DNA from: Clostridia bacterium | Lineage (GTDB): Bacteria > Bacillota > Clostridia > Christensenellales > Borkfalkiaceae | NCBI GenBank assembly: GCA_017628935.1 | Contig: JAGBYC010000172.1 | Coordinates: 1 to 7,051, forward strand | Reading direction: 5' to 3' | Length of the DNA stretch: 7,051 nucleotides | Part shown: positions 1-6,309 of the stretch, one piece after another | Layout of the letters: every line of letters starts with the position of its first letter | Numbering within the stretch: the first letter of the stretch is position 1 | Position numbers and translations under genes: made by a program | Notes under the pieces: generated by a model | The model's input: the letters and a program-made list of their open reading frames with translations, nothing else | What the model was told of the DNA's origin: nothing | The model's database searches: none

Positions 1-1728
1 GCATCACTTGACTTCGAAGAATTTGATAAAGCAAACTACGGTGACACTAAAAACCTTCTTGATTACGCTGGTATGCGTATTGCAGACACAACTATCTTCT
101 ATACTTACGAAGGTAGCGATATTGCTAAATTCTCTGTAAACGGTGGTGAAAAGTTAACTAACTTTAACTATACGTTCACAACTGCTGGTACTAACGTAAT
201 TAAATTCTTTGACGCTAACGACAATGAACTTGGCGAAACAACTGTTGAAGTTAAAGCAAGTTTCTTCAGTCTTACAAACAACATTACTAACGGTTCTATC
301 CAAGTAATTCGTGATGGTGAAGAAATTGAAATTACTAACGAAGCATTCTTAATGGAAGGCGACGTTATTAAGTTAACTCCTACTAGCCACAGCATTTCTG
401 AAGTGTTCTTCAGTGACGTACGTGAATTCAGCCTTAACGGTACAGCATATAACTACGATACAGCTAACAAATCAAACAACGCAAACCTTCCACTTGAATA
501 TAGTGAAGATGGTTATTATTTCTTAACTGTAACTGAAGGTATTGTTGCTGATGGAAATATTAACGTTACTGCAAACTTCAATAGATACTGTAAAGTAACT
601 ACTATTGATAGCGAGGCTGGTAATACGGATGCTTATTACTGGACTGACGAAGCTTTCTGGTTACAATCTTCAAACAGTGACAACATCAATAAAGGTAAAT
701 CAGCTAATAAAGTTTTAGTTGGTTACGGTAGAAAAGACGTAGTTGAAAAACAAGAAGACGGTACTTTCAGACACCTTCGTGACGACTATAAGCAAAGCGA
801 TTATAACCAAATTACTAACGCTATTTACGGTGGTAACATTTACTACGGTAACTACAGTAATACTGAAGGCACTGTAAGCAAAGATAATAAAAACTACAAC
901 GATACAATTTACTCTATCGTTCCTGATATGGTATTTGAAGCAATTTACCTTGATATTACTGTAGATTACGAATTCAAACTTATTTCTAGAAACTCTAAAG
1001 AATCTGGTTTACGTGTAAAAGTTATCTTCGGTAAAGAAGGTATTGATAATTACTTAAAATACAACGTAGATACTCAATCTAACACTTACGCTAACCCATT
1101 TGAAACAATTCACAACTATATTACAACAGTTGGTCAACTTACAAAAGGTGGTTCTGGTAAAGCAGTTGCAGACATTAAAGCGTCTGACTGGAAGGGTATA
1201 GGCGGTGACTGGGACGGTTACGATTATACTAATAAAGTATACGTTCCAAACGCATTAGGCTTAGAAAACGGTATCGACTTAACTTCTGGTAGCTTCAACC
1301 TTCATCGTGAAGACTTTGCTGGCCCTGGTTACGTTTACCAACAAATTAATGGTTCAATTTGGGCTAACAGCTTAACAAACGAAAATCAATACGGTTACGC
1401 TATTACGCTTGGTAACTTCAAGTCGTCTAACGGCAATATTAAAGAATACGTATTTATGCCTGTTGTAAGAACACGTAACACTGTTAATGAAGGTATCTAT
1501 ACAATGACTATCGTAAAAGCAACAAGCGTTAACGCAACTGCACTTGCTACACAAAAACTTGAATCAGTATTAACTACTGAAAAACCAGAAGGTGCTTATA
1601 ACACTATTAACGACGGCACAACAACTTACTATACAAGATATACACTTAAAGACATTAACTGGATATCTCAAATAGTTGATGGCGTTGAAGAAAAATTCAG
1701 CGCAGGCGAAGCGCCTGTAATCGAATAA
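1..1728 (+). CDS. Large beta-rich surface/secreted protein, C-terminal part (5' end outside window)
   Basis: The frame is open from the first base, so this is the last 575 codons of a longer gene. The ATG at 73 has no ribosome binding site and is internal. Residue numbers here count from base 1. About residues 28-87 look like an Ig-like beta domain (FSVNGG, YTFTTAGTNVIKFF). About residues 88-193 resemble a divergent InlB/Listeria-type beta repeat, running from NGSIQV through EGDVIKLTPTS to a closing INVTANF. The remainder is rich in Asn, Tyr, Gly and Thr with many aromatics, and I do not recognise it. There is a single Cys, no transmembrane segment and no LPXTG-like sorting signal; the protein ends in EAPVIE. 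Cell-surface or extracellular location is inferred from composition and domain style, because the signal peptide would lie upstream. The stop codon overlaps the ribosome binding site of the next small gene. The substrate or ligand is unknown. Confidence 0.85.
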   Translation, partial: ASLDFEEFDKANYGDTKNLLDYAGMRIADTTIFYTYEGSDIAKFSVNGGEKLTNFNYTFTTAGTNVIKFFDANDNELGETTVEVKASFFSLTNNITNGSIQVIRDGEEIEITNEAFLMEGDVIKLTPTSHSISEVFFSDVREFSLNGTAYNYDTANKSNNANLPLEYSEDGYYFLTVTEGIVADGNINVTANFNRYCKVTTIDSEAGNTDAYYWTDEAFWLQSSNSDNINKGKSANKVLVGYGRKDVVEKQEDGTFRHLRDDYKQSDYNQITNAIYGGNIYYGNYSNTEGTVSKDNKNYNDTIYSIVPDMVFEAIYLDITVDYEFKLISRNSKESGLRVKVIFGKEGIDNYLKYNVDTQSNTYANPFETIHNYITTVGQLTKGGSGKAVADIKASDWKGIGGDWDGYDYTNKVYVPNALGLENGIDLTSGSFNLHREDFAGPGYVYQQINGSIWANSLTNENQYGYAITLGNFKSSNGNIKEYVFMPVVRTRNTVNEGIYTMTIVKATSVNATALATQKLESVLTTEKPEGAYNTINDGTTTYYTRYTLKDINWISQIVDGVEEKFSAGEAPVIE

Positions 1729-1733
1729 GGAGG
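1727..1733 (+). promoter_or_regulatory. Strong Shine-Dalgarno site overlapping the upstream stop codon
   Basis: AAGGAGG begins inside the TAA stop of the surface-protein gene and lies 8 nt before the ATG at 1742. It is a near-perfect match to the anti-Shine-Dalgarno sequence. It is the main reason for believing the 33-codon gene, and it suggests translational coupling to the preceding gene. Confidence 0.8.
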
Positions 1734-1741
1734 TAATTACA

Positions 1742-1843
1742 ATGAAATACTTAAAACCAATTTTCGATGTTACAATCCTTGACGAATACGATGTTATAAC
1801 TCAATCTGACTTCTATATTGAAGACCCAGACTGGTTCGACTAA
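1742..1843 (+). CDS. Small acidic peptide (33 aa) coupled to the surface protein gene
   Basis: This 33-residue ORF starts MKYLKPIFDVTILDEYDV, then ITQSDFYIEDPDWFD, then TAA. It begins 13 nt after the stop of the large surface protein, behind a near-ideal ribosome binding site, and is followed 21 nt later by an intrinsic terminator, so it is very likely the last gene of that transcript. The peptide is strongly acidic (9 Asp/Glu, 2 Lys), has no Cys, and has no hydrophobic stretch long enough for a membrane span or signal peptide. From memory, short acidic peptides beginning K-Y-x-x-P and containing a D-V-I-T-x-S-like core are seen as hypothetical proteins in gut Bacillota. I cannot verify that here. 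Possible roles are a modified-peptide precursor, a partner or chaperone of the surface protein, or a regulatory peptide. No modifying enzyme or transporter is visible in the window. Confidence 0.7.
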   Translation: MKYLKPIFDVTILDEYDVITQSDFYIEDPDWFD

Positions 1844-1864
1844 GAACAAACAACAATATAAAAG

Positions 1865-1892
1865 GCGTAGCAAATACTTGCTACGCTTTTTT
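1865..1892 (+). terminator. Intrinsic terminator of the surface protein / small peptide transcript
   Basis: A perfect 9-bp stem (GCGTAGCAA at 1865-1873 with TTGCTACGC at 1878-1886), a 4-nt loop and six Ts at 1887-1892 form a classic Rho-independent terminator. It ends the unit containing the surface protein and the 33-aa peptide. Confidence 0.93.
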
Positions 1893-1940
1893 GTTTAGTT
1901 TTAGGCTAAATAAAGAGGGATTTTTAAAGCGTTCGTTACG

Positions 1941-2043
1941 GTCATTCTAAGACGCGCTTAATTGACCGACCCACGAAGAATTTGGCTTATAATACAATAA
2001 GGATGAGATACGTTCGACTACGCTTTGCTACGCTCAGTATGAC
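1941..2043 (+). repeat. 103-bp direct repeat, left copy, with imperfect terminal inverted repeats
   Basis: This copy aligns without gaps to 2379-2481 with 8 mismatches in 103 positions. Its ends, GTCATTCTAAG and CTCAGTATGAC, are imperfect inverted repeats (9 of 11 positions complementary). The interior contains CGAAGAAT and GGATGAGATACGTTCGACT. The ends and these internal words recall intergenic palindromic repeats of the GTCATTCTGAG...CTCAG-ATGAC kind that recur in many bacterial genomes; that comparison is from memory. A TTGACC and a TATAAT occur inside, but 20 nt apart, too far for a good promoter. No target-site duplication is evident. Confidence 0.88.
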
Positions 2044-2046
2044 ATC

Positions 2047-2075
2047 TTGAAAATTAAAACATTATATGTTACAAT
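2047..2075 (+). promoter_or_regulatory. Promoter of the GIY-YIG gene
   Basis: TTGAAA (2047-2052), a 17-nt spacer and TACAAT (2070-2075) match the vegetative consensus at 5 of 6 in each box. The -35 box begins 4 nt after the left repeat ends. Transcription would start near 2082, giving a leader of about 11 nt. This also argues against translation from the upstream ATG at 2066, which lies within the promoter spacer. Confidence 0.65.
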
Positions 2076-2092
2076 ATAATAAAGAGGATACT

Positions 2093-2368
2093 ATGTATTA
2101 CGTTTATATTATTACTAATAAAAACAAAACCGTTTTATACGTTGGTGTAACTAATGATATAAAGCGAAGAATATATGAACATAAAAACAAGTTGGTAGAT
2201 GGGTTTTCTAAAAAATATAATTTGGACACTTTAGTTTATTATGAGTATACTAGTGATATTACTAGTGCAATTGAACGTGAAAAACAAATAAAAGGTTGGA
2301 TAAGAGCCAAAAAGGAAAAGCTTATAACTGATTTTAATGAAAACTGGGATGATTTAATAATATGGTAA
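2093..2368 (+). CDS. Stand-alone GIY-YIG nuclease-domain protein (UPF0213/YhbQ-like)
   Basis: This 91-residue protein is a minimal GIY-YIG domain of the UPF0213 (COG2827, YhbQ-like) type. The first motif is YVYII (residues 3-7) and the second is LYVGVTN (15-21). The expected basic helix KRRIYEHK follows (24-31, with Arg25/26 and His30), and the Glu motif AIEREKQIKGW lies at 59-69. Length fits the family, usually 80-100 residues. The family fold is that of UvrC and homing-endonuclease catalytic domains, which cut DNA using a metal ion and the conserved Tyr, Arg and Glu. The biological role of the small stand-alone members is poorly known. I chose the ATG at 2093 because AGAGG lies 5 nt upstream and the protein then starts at the motif. 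The in-frame ATG at 2066 would add nine residues inside the promoter. The gene sits between two 103-bp repeats. Confidence 0.88.
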   Translation: MYYVYIITNKNKTVLYVGVTNDIKRRIYEHKNKLVDGFSKKYNLDTLVYYEYTSDITSAIEREKQIKGWIRAKKEKLITDFNENWDDLIIW

Positions 2369-2378
2369 AACTTCACAT

Positions 2379-2481
2379 GTCATTCTGAGAGGCGCTTACT
2401 TGACCGACATACGAAGAATCTGGCTTATAATATAATAAGGATGAGATACGTTCGACTACGTTTTGCTACGCTCAGTATGAC
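2379..2481 (+). repeat. 103-bp direct repeat, right copy, with terminal inverted repeats
   Basis: This is the second copy of the repeat at 1941-2043, in the same orientation, 95/103 identical without gaps. It starts 11 nt after the GIY-YIG stop codon. Its ends, GTCATTCTGAG and CTCAGTATGAC, are inverted repeats matching at 10 of 11 positions, better than in the left copy. Mismatches are concentrated in the first half; positions 56-103 differ at only one base. Confidence 0.88.
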
Positions 2482-2503
2482 GCTATTATCAAAAAGATAA
2501 TAA

Positions 2504-2537
2504 AAAAGGTGTGATAATTCACACCTTTTGTTTTTTT
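2504..2537. terminator. Bidirectional intrinsic terminator between the GIY-YIG cassette and tkt
   Basis: An 11-bp perfect stem (2504-2514 with 2519-2529, core GGTGTGA/TCACACC) has a 4-nt TAAT loop. It is followed by a T-run at 2531-2537 on the plus strand and preceded by six As at 2502-2507, which form the T-run on the minus strand. It lies 10 nt downstream of the tkt stop codon and can also stop readthrough from the GIY-YIG gene. A smaller AT-rich hairpin (2484-2490 with 2496-2502) lies next to it. Confidence 0.88.
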
Positions 2538-2538
2538 A

Positions 2539-4503
2539 TTAAAGTAATTCAAGGGCTGTTTCAGCAACGTTAGCACCAGTAAAGCCGTAGTAACCAAACA
2601 AGTCTTTAGCAGGGGCTGATTTACCAAATTCATCAACGCCAATAACCTTACCGTCAATGCCAGCGTATTTATACCAAGGCATAGTTGAGCCTGCTTCAAC
2701 GCATACTCTTGCACGTACGCTTTCAGGTAAAACGCTTTCTTTAAATCTAAACGACTGAGCATCGAAAAGTTCTTGGCAAGGCATACTTACAACGCGCGCG
2801 TCAACGCCTTTAGCCATAAGTAACTTTTTAGCTTCCATACAGTATTGAATTTCGCTACCACAACCTATTAAAATAACGTCAGGAACTTTTTTAACGCTGT
2901 CTGCTAAAATGTAGCCACCTTTAAGTGCGTTTTTGCCAGTGCCTTCAAATGAAGGAAGGTTTTGGCGTGATAAGATAATTGACGTAGGGCCTTTTTGAGT
3001 GTAAGCAGCAACGTAAGCAGCTGCAGTTTCACGACCGTCGCAAGGGCGGAACACTTTCATATCAGGCATAGAGCGAAGTGCTGTAAGTTGTTCGATAGGT
3101 TGGTGTGTAGGTCCGTCTTCGCCAACACCGATACTGTCGTGTGATAAAATGTACGCTACGTTAAGGTTCATAATAGCCGACATACGCATTGCGTTCTTCA
3201 TATAATCAGAGAAAACGAAGAAGGTTGAAGAGAACGGTAAAATACCACCGTGTGCAGCCATACCGTTACAAATAGCGCTCATAGCGTGTTCGCGAATACC
3301 AAAACGGATATTTTTGCCTACGCGGTTATCAGCCGAATAATAACTTTCACCTTTTAAGAAAGCCTTAGTTGATGGAGCAAGGTCTGCCGAACCACCAAAT
3401 AACGAAGGAACTTGTTTTGAAATTTTGTTAAGAACGATATGGCCTAAACCACGTGTAGCATCGTCTTTTTCAAAATTGTAAAGATCGCTATCGTCAATAG
3501 TAGGAAGTTTACCACTAATAACGCTTGTAAATTCAGCGTAAAGTTCAGGGTATTTAATAGCGTATTCTTTTAATAATTTTTTCCAGTTACGGTGTGCTTT
3601 TTTACCACGGCGAATAGCAGTTTGAGTGTGTTTGTAAACTTCGCTAGGAACAAAGAAAGGTTCGTAGTTCCAACCAAGATTTTCACGCAATTTACTAATA
3701 TTTGCTTCGCCAAGAGGAGCACCGTGAGTGCTTTCGCTACCTGCAGTAGGTGAGCCGTAACCGATAGTAGTTTTACAAATAATAAGCGAAGGTTTTTCAG
3801 TTTCAGCCTTTGCTTTTTTAATAGCCTTTTTAATAGCGTTTACGTCGTTACCATCGTTAACAACTAAAACTTGCCAACCTTGAGAAATATGGCGTTTTTT
3901 AACGTCTTCAGTGAACGAAGTAGACGTATCGCCTTCAATAGTAATTTTGTTATCATCGTATAATACGATGAGTTTACCAAGTTTAAGCGTACCAGCAAGT
4001 GATGCGGCCTCGTATTCAATGCCTTCCATCATACAACCGTCGCCACATAAAGCGTAAGTGTAGTGGTCAACAACCTTAAACCCGTCACGGTTATATTTTG
4101 CAGCAAGGTGAGTTTCACTAATAGCCATACCAACAGCGTTTGCAATACCTTGACCAAGTGGGCCGGTTGAAATTTCAACACCGTCAGTTACACCGTATTC
4201 TGGGTGACCTGGGGTTTTAGAACCAAGTTGACGGAAATTCATAATATCGTCAATAGAAACTTTAAAACCATAAAGGTGTAAAAGCGCGTAGTTAAGCATT
4301 GAGCCGTGGCCAGCAGATAAAATAAATCTGTCACGGTTAAAGAACTTACTGTCGCTTGAATTAAAGGTTAAAAAGTTTTGCCATAAAGTATACGCAATAG
4401 GTGATGCACCAAGCGTGATACCAGGGTGACCTGAGTTTGCTTTTTGAATTGCGTCTACTGAAAGCATACGCATTGCATTTACGGTAAGAAGGCTATTATC
4501 CAT
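2539..4503 (-). CDS. tkt: Transketolase
   Basis: This 654-residue protein is a full-length transketolase; bacterial members are usually about 650-670. It moves two-carbon ketol units between sugar phosphates in the cytoplasmic non-oxidative pentose phosphate pathway, using thiamine diphosphate and a divalent metal. The N-terminal half contains SGHPG (24-28, His26), GHG (65-67), GPLGQG (114-119), the metal/TPP motif starting GDG at 154, and STHGAP with His260. The Pyr domain has FGGSADLAPS (369-378), the catalytic Glu in FGIREHAM (Glu405), the TFFVFSDYM segment, and SHDSIGVGEDGPTHQP (454-469). The C-terminal domain (about 530-654) is intact. AGGAG on the minus strand (4510-4514, six nt from the ATG) supports the start. 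It has its own promoter and a terminator 10 nt past the stop, so it is probably monocistronic. No key residue appears to be missing. Confidence 0.97.
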   Translation of the reverse strand: MDNSLLTVNAMRMLSVDAIQKANSGHPGITLGASPIAYTLWQNFLTFNSSDSKFFNRDRFILSAGHGSMLNYALLHLYGFKVSIDDIMNFRQLGSKTPGHPEYGVTDGVEISTGPLGQGIANAVGMAISETHLAAKYNRDGFKVVDHYTYALCGDGCMMEGIEYEAASLAGTLKLGKLIVLYDDNKITIEGDTSTSFTEDVKKRHISQGWQVLVVNDGNDVNAIKKAIKKAKAETEKPSLIICKTTIGYGSPTAGSESTHGAPLGEANISKLRENLGWNYEPFFVPSEVYKHTQTAIRRGKKAHRNWKKLLKEYAIKYPELYAEFTSVISGKLPTIDDSDLYNFEKDDATRGLGHIVLNKISKQVPSLFGGSADLAPSTKAFLKGESYYSADNRVGKNIRFGIREHAMSAICNGMAAHGGILPFSSTFFVFSDYMKNAMRMSAIMNLNVAYILSHDSIGVGEDGPTHQPIEQLTALRSMPDMKVFRPCDGRETAAAYVAAYTQKGPTSIILSRQNLPSFEGTGKNALKGGYILADSVKKVPDVILIGCGSEIQYCMEAKKLLMAKGVDARVVSMPCQELFDAQSFRFKESVLPESVRARVCVEAGSTMPWYKYAGIDGKVIGVDEFGKSAPAKDLFGYYGFTGANVAETALELL

Positions 4504-4534
4504 AAAAATCTCCTGTAAAGTTCTATGTTCTTAC

Positions 4535-4563
4535 ATTATATACTATTTTTTTTATTTTTTAAA
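4535..4563 (-). promoter_or_regulatory. Promoter of tkt
   Basis: Read on the minus strand, TTTAAA (4563-4558), a 17-nt A-rich spacer and a perfect TATAAT (4540-4535) precede the gene. Transcription would start near 4528, giving a leader of about 25 nt. The A-rich spacer and surroundings may add UP-element-like activity. No operator is visible. Confidence 0.65.
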
Positions 4564-4653
4564 GCAAAAAAGGGCAATAATTTAAAATATTGTAAAAATA
4601 AATTAAAAGTGTTTGAAAATGGAGTAATAAATGTTCGTTTAACATAAAAATAC

Positions 4654-4682
4654 TTTACAATTTTTGATAATAAATATATAAT
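4654..4682 (+). promoter_or_regulatory. Promoter of proS
   Basis: TTTACA (4654-4659), a 17-nt AT-rich spacer and a perfect TATAAT (4677-4682) form a strong sigma-A-type promoter. The predicted start near 4689 leaves a leader of about 71 nt. It points away from the tkt promoter; the two share the spacer 4504-4759. Confidence 0.75.
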
Positions 4683-4688
4683 ATTTAA

Positions 4689-4759
4689 TAATACTATGCG
4701 TAAGAGTTGTTTTACACGGCGCTTGCGTAAATAATAAAAAATTATTAAAGGTAAATACT
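4689..4759 (+). promoter_or_regulatory. Short proS leader with two small hairpins
   Basis: The leader contains a direct repeat TGCGTAA (4697-4703 and 4724-4730). It has a weak hairpin TTTAC/GTAAA (4711-4715 with 4727-4731) and an AT hairpin AATAAT/ATTATT (4730-4735 with 4741-4746) that ends just before the ribosome binding site AAAGG (4747-4751, 8 nt from ATG). The two hairpins overlap at 4730-4731, so they could compete. It is too short for a T-box and has no T-box antiterminator motif. Any regulatory role is speculative. Confidence 0.3.
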
Positions 4760-6190
4760 ATGTCTAAAAACAAACAATTCGTAACCGCTATTGCTGATAT
4801 CAACGAGAATTTCCCTCAATGGTATACCGACGTTATTTTAAAAACTAAACTTGTCGACTACGGCCCAGTAAAGGGCACGATGGTAATTCGTCCGTACGGT
4901 TACGCTATTTGGGAAAATATACAAAACGAACTTAATAAACGCTTTAAAAAATCGGGCGCTGAAAATGCGTACTTTCCTATGCTTATTCCTGCAAGTTACT
5001 TAACTAAAGAAGCAGAGCACGTTGAAGGTTTTGCGCCTGAAGTTGCCGTTGTTACTCACGCAGGTGGTAAAGAACTTGATGAAGCGCTTATTATTCGCCC
5101 TACAAGTGAAACTATTATTTGTGATATGTTTGCTAAATGGATGGAAAGTTATCGTGACCTTCCTATCGTTATCAACCAATGGGCTAACGTTATGAGATGG
5201 GAAAAAACTACACGTCCTTTCCTTCGTACAAGTGAATTTTTATGGCAAGAAGGCCACACCGTTCACGCTACTAGCGAAGAAGCAGAAGCAAAAACTCAAC
5301 AAATGCTTGAAATTTACAAAGAATTTGCTGAAAACTGCTTAGCAATTCCTGTATTTACTGGCAAAAAAACTGAAAAAGAAAAGTTTGCCGGTGCCGTTGC
5401 TACTTACGGTATGGAAGCAATGATGCTTGACGGTAAAAGTTTACAAGCAGGTACGTCGCACTATTTAGGTCAAAACTTTGCTAAAGCCTTCAATATGAAG
5501 TTTTTAGATAAAGACGGCGAACTTAAATACGGCTGGTCGTCATCTTGGGGTGTTTCTACGCGTTTAATCGGTGCAATTATTATGGCGCACGGTGACCAAC
5601 GTGGTTTAGTTTTACCACCAGTTGTAGCGCCTATTCAAGTTGTTATCGTGCCTATCGCTATGCATAAAGAAGGCGTTTTAGACAAGGCTAACGAACTTAA
5701 AAAAGCCTTTGAAGACGCTGGCATTCGCGTTACTTTAGATTCGCGTGACGAAACTCCAGGTTGGAAGTTCAACGAATGGGAAATGAAAGGTGTTCCTGTT
5801 CGTATTGAAGTTGGTCCACGTGATATTGAAAACGGCAAAATGCTTGCTATGCGCCGTGATACTTTAGAAAAAATTGAACTTGCGCTTGGCGACACTAACG
5901 CAGTTAAAACTTTACTTGACGACGTTCAAGTTGGCTTACTTGAAAAATCAAGAAAAGCCCGCGATTCACGTGTTAAATGGGCAGAAACCTTAGACGAAAT
6001 TTTTGATGCCGTTGAAGGTAAAAACTTCGTTAAAGCACCTTGGTGTGGTTGCCGTGAATGTGAAGATAAAATTAAAGAACGCGCAGCGGCAACGTCACGT
6101 GTTATGACTGATGACAGCGTTGAAGGTAAAACTTGTGCCGTATGTGGTAAAAAGGCTGAGAAGGTTGTTCTTTACGCACGCGCATATTAA
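4760..6190 (+). CDS. proS: Proline-tRNA ligase (ProRS, short type with C-terminal zinc domain)
   Basis: This 476-residue class II synthetase charges tRNA-Pro with proline, using ATP, in the cytoplasm. It is the archaeal/eukaryotic-like form (ProS type 3, about 475-480 residues). It lacks the roughly 180-residue editing insertion found between motifs 2 and 3 of the common bacterial form. Motif 1 lies around GPVKGTMVIRPYG (35-47), and the proline/ATP pocket includes RPTSET (113-118). Motif 2 is RWEKTTRPFLRTSEFLWQEGHT (146-167), and motif 3 includes GAIIMAHGDQRGLVLPP (271-287). The anticodon-binding domain follows (about 290-400). The C-terminal domain has Cys429, Cys434, Cys459 and Cys462 in the spacing of the family's zinc site, with an extra Cys431, and ends in the Tyr typical of this type. 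AAAGG 8 nt before the ATG supports the start. It has its own promoter, and no simple terminator follows; a structured repeat begins at its stop codon. Confidence 0.97.
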   Translation: MSKNKQFVTAIADINENFPQWYTDVILKTKLVDYGPVKGTMVIRPYGYAIWENIQNELNKRFKKSGAENAYFPMLIPASYLTKEAEHVEGFAPEVAVVTHAGGKELDEALIIRPTSETIICDMFAKWMESYRDLPIVINQWANVMRWEKTTRPFLRTSEFLWQEGHTVHATSEEAEAKTQQMLEIYKEFAENCLAIPVFTGKKTEKEKFAGAVATYGMEAMMLDGKSLQAGTSHYLGQNFAKAFNMKFLDKDGELKYGWSSSWGVSTRLIGAIIMAHGDQRGLVLPPVVAPIQVVIVPIAMHKEGVLDKANELKKAFEDAGIRVTLDSRDETPGWKFNEWEMKGVPVRIEVGPRDIENGKMLAMRRDTLEKIELALGDTNAVKTLLDDVQVGLLEKSRKARDSRVKWAETLDEIFDAVEGKNFVKAPWCGCRECEDKIKERAAATSRVMTDDSVEGKTCAVCGKKAEKVVLYARAY

Positions 6191-6309
6191 GGTTTTATAA
6201 ACGGCGTTATGCGTCGTTTCTTCAAAATTTTAAGTCTGCAATAACCAAAAAGGTTAATTGCAACCTAAAAATTTTGAGAGCCTAGCCTAACTTGTTTCTA
6301 AAACCTTAT
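6187..6309 (+). repeat. Structured intergenic repeat, unit 1
   Basis: This is the first of two imperfect tandem units; the repeated core is 6187-6300. A long closing stem pairs TAAGGTTTTA (6188-6197) with TAAAACCTTA (6299-6308), then after one mismatch AAAC (6199-6202) with GTTT (6294-6297). Inside are a hairpin AAACGGCG/CGTCGTTT (6199-6206 with 6212-6219, one G-T pair) and a long hairpin. The long hairpin has outer arms CAAAATTTT/AAAATTTTG (6223-6231 with 6268-6276) and an inner arm TGCAATAACC (6237-6246) pairing with 6252-6262 around an AAAAA loop, with one bulged A. The closing stem starts at the proS stop codon. It may act as an RNA structure (3'-end processing or stability) or be a small palindromic element; no function can be assigned. 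Confidence 0.65.

Larger units (their letters stand above)
1941..2481 (+). mobile_element. Putative composite cassette: GIY-YIG gene between two direct repeats
   Basis: The 541-bp unit consists of a 103-bp repeat, a 335-bp centre holding only a promoter and the GIY-YIG gene, and a second repeat in the same orientation. It lies cleanly between the terminator at 1865-1892 and the bidirectional terminator at 2504-2537, so no neighbouring gene is interrupted. The layout resembles a repeat family travelling with the nuclease that acts on it, as REP sequences do with RAYT proteins, but that is inference. No transposase, recombinase or target-site duplication is seen. The alternative is that two copies of a genome-wide repeat happen to flank an ordinary gene. 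Confidence 0.45.

Noticed and set aside
168..395. Minus-strand reading frame inside the surface-protein gene, and similar frames at 1372-1554, 2472-2762 (minus) and 5635-5895 (minus)
   Set aside because: Each lies on the opposite strand of, or in a different frame within, a well-supported gene, without a convincing ribosome binding site or recognisable protein features.
1962..1993. Promoter inside the 103-bp repeat (TTGACC ... TATAAT)
   Set aside because: The spacer is 20 nt, well beyond the usual 16-18, and a much better promoter lies just downstream at 2047-2075. It is retained in both copies, so weak activity is not excluded.
1941..2481. GIY-YIG gene as a homing endonuclease in a self-splicing intron or intein
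   Set aside because: No interrupted host gene or intron core is seen, and both flanks end at terminators. The 91-residue protein lacks the DNA-binding extension usual in intron homing enzymes.
1941..2481. CRISPR-like repeat pair
   Set aside because: There are only two 103-bp copies separated by 335 bp containing a gene; length and spacing do not fit a CRISPR array.
4689..4759. T-box or other amino-acid-sensing leader for proS
   Set aside because: The predicted leader is only about 71 nt and has no T-box antiterminator motif, specifier-loop architecture or terminator.
6209..6244. 11-codon ORF (MRRFFKILSLQ) as an attenuator leader peptide
   Set aside because: It has no ribosome binding site, lies within the paired arms of the structured repeat, and is not preserved in unit 2.
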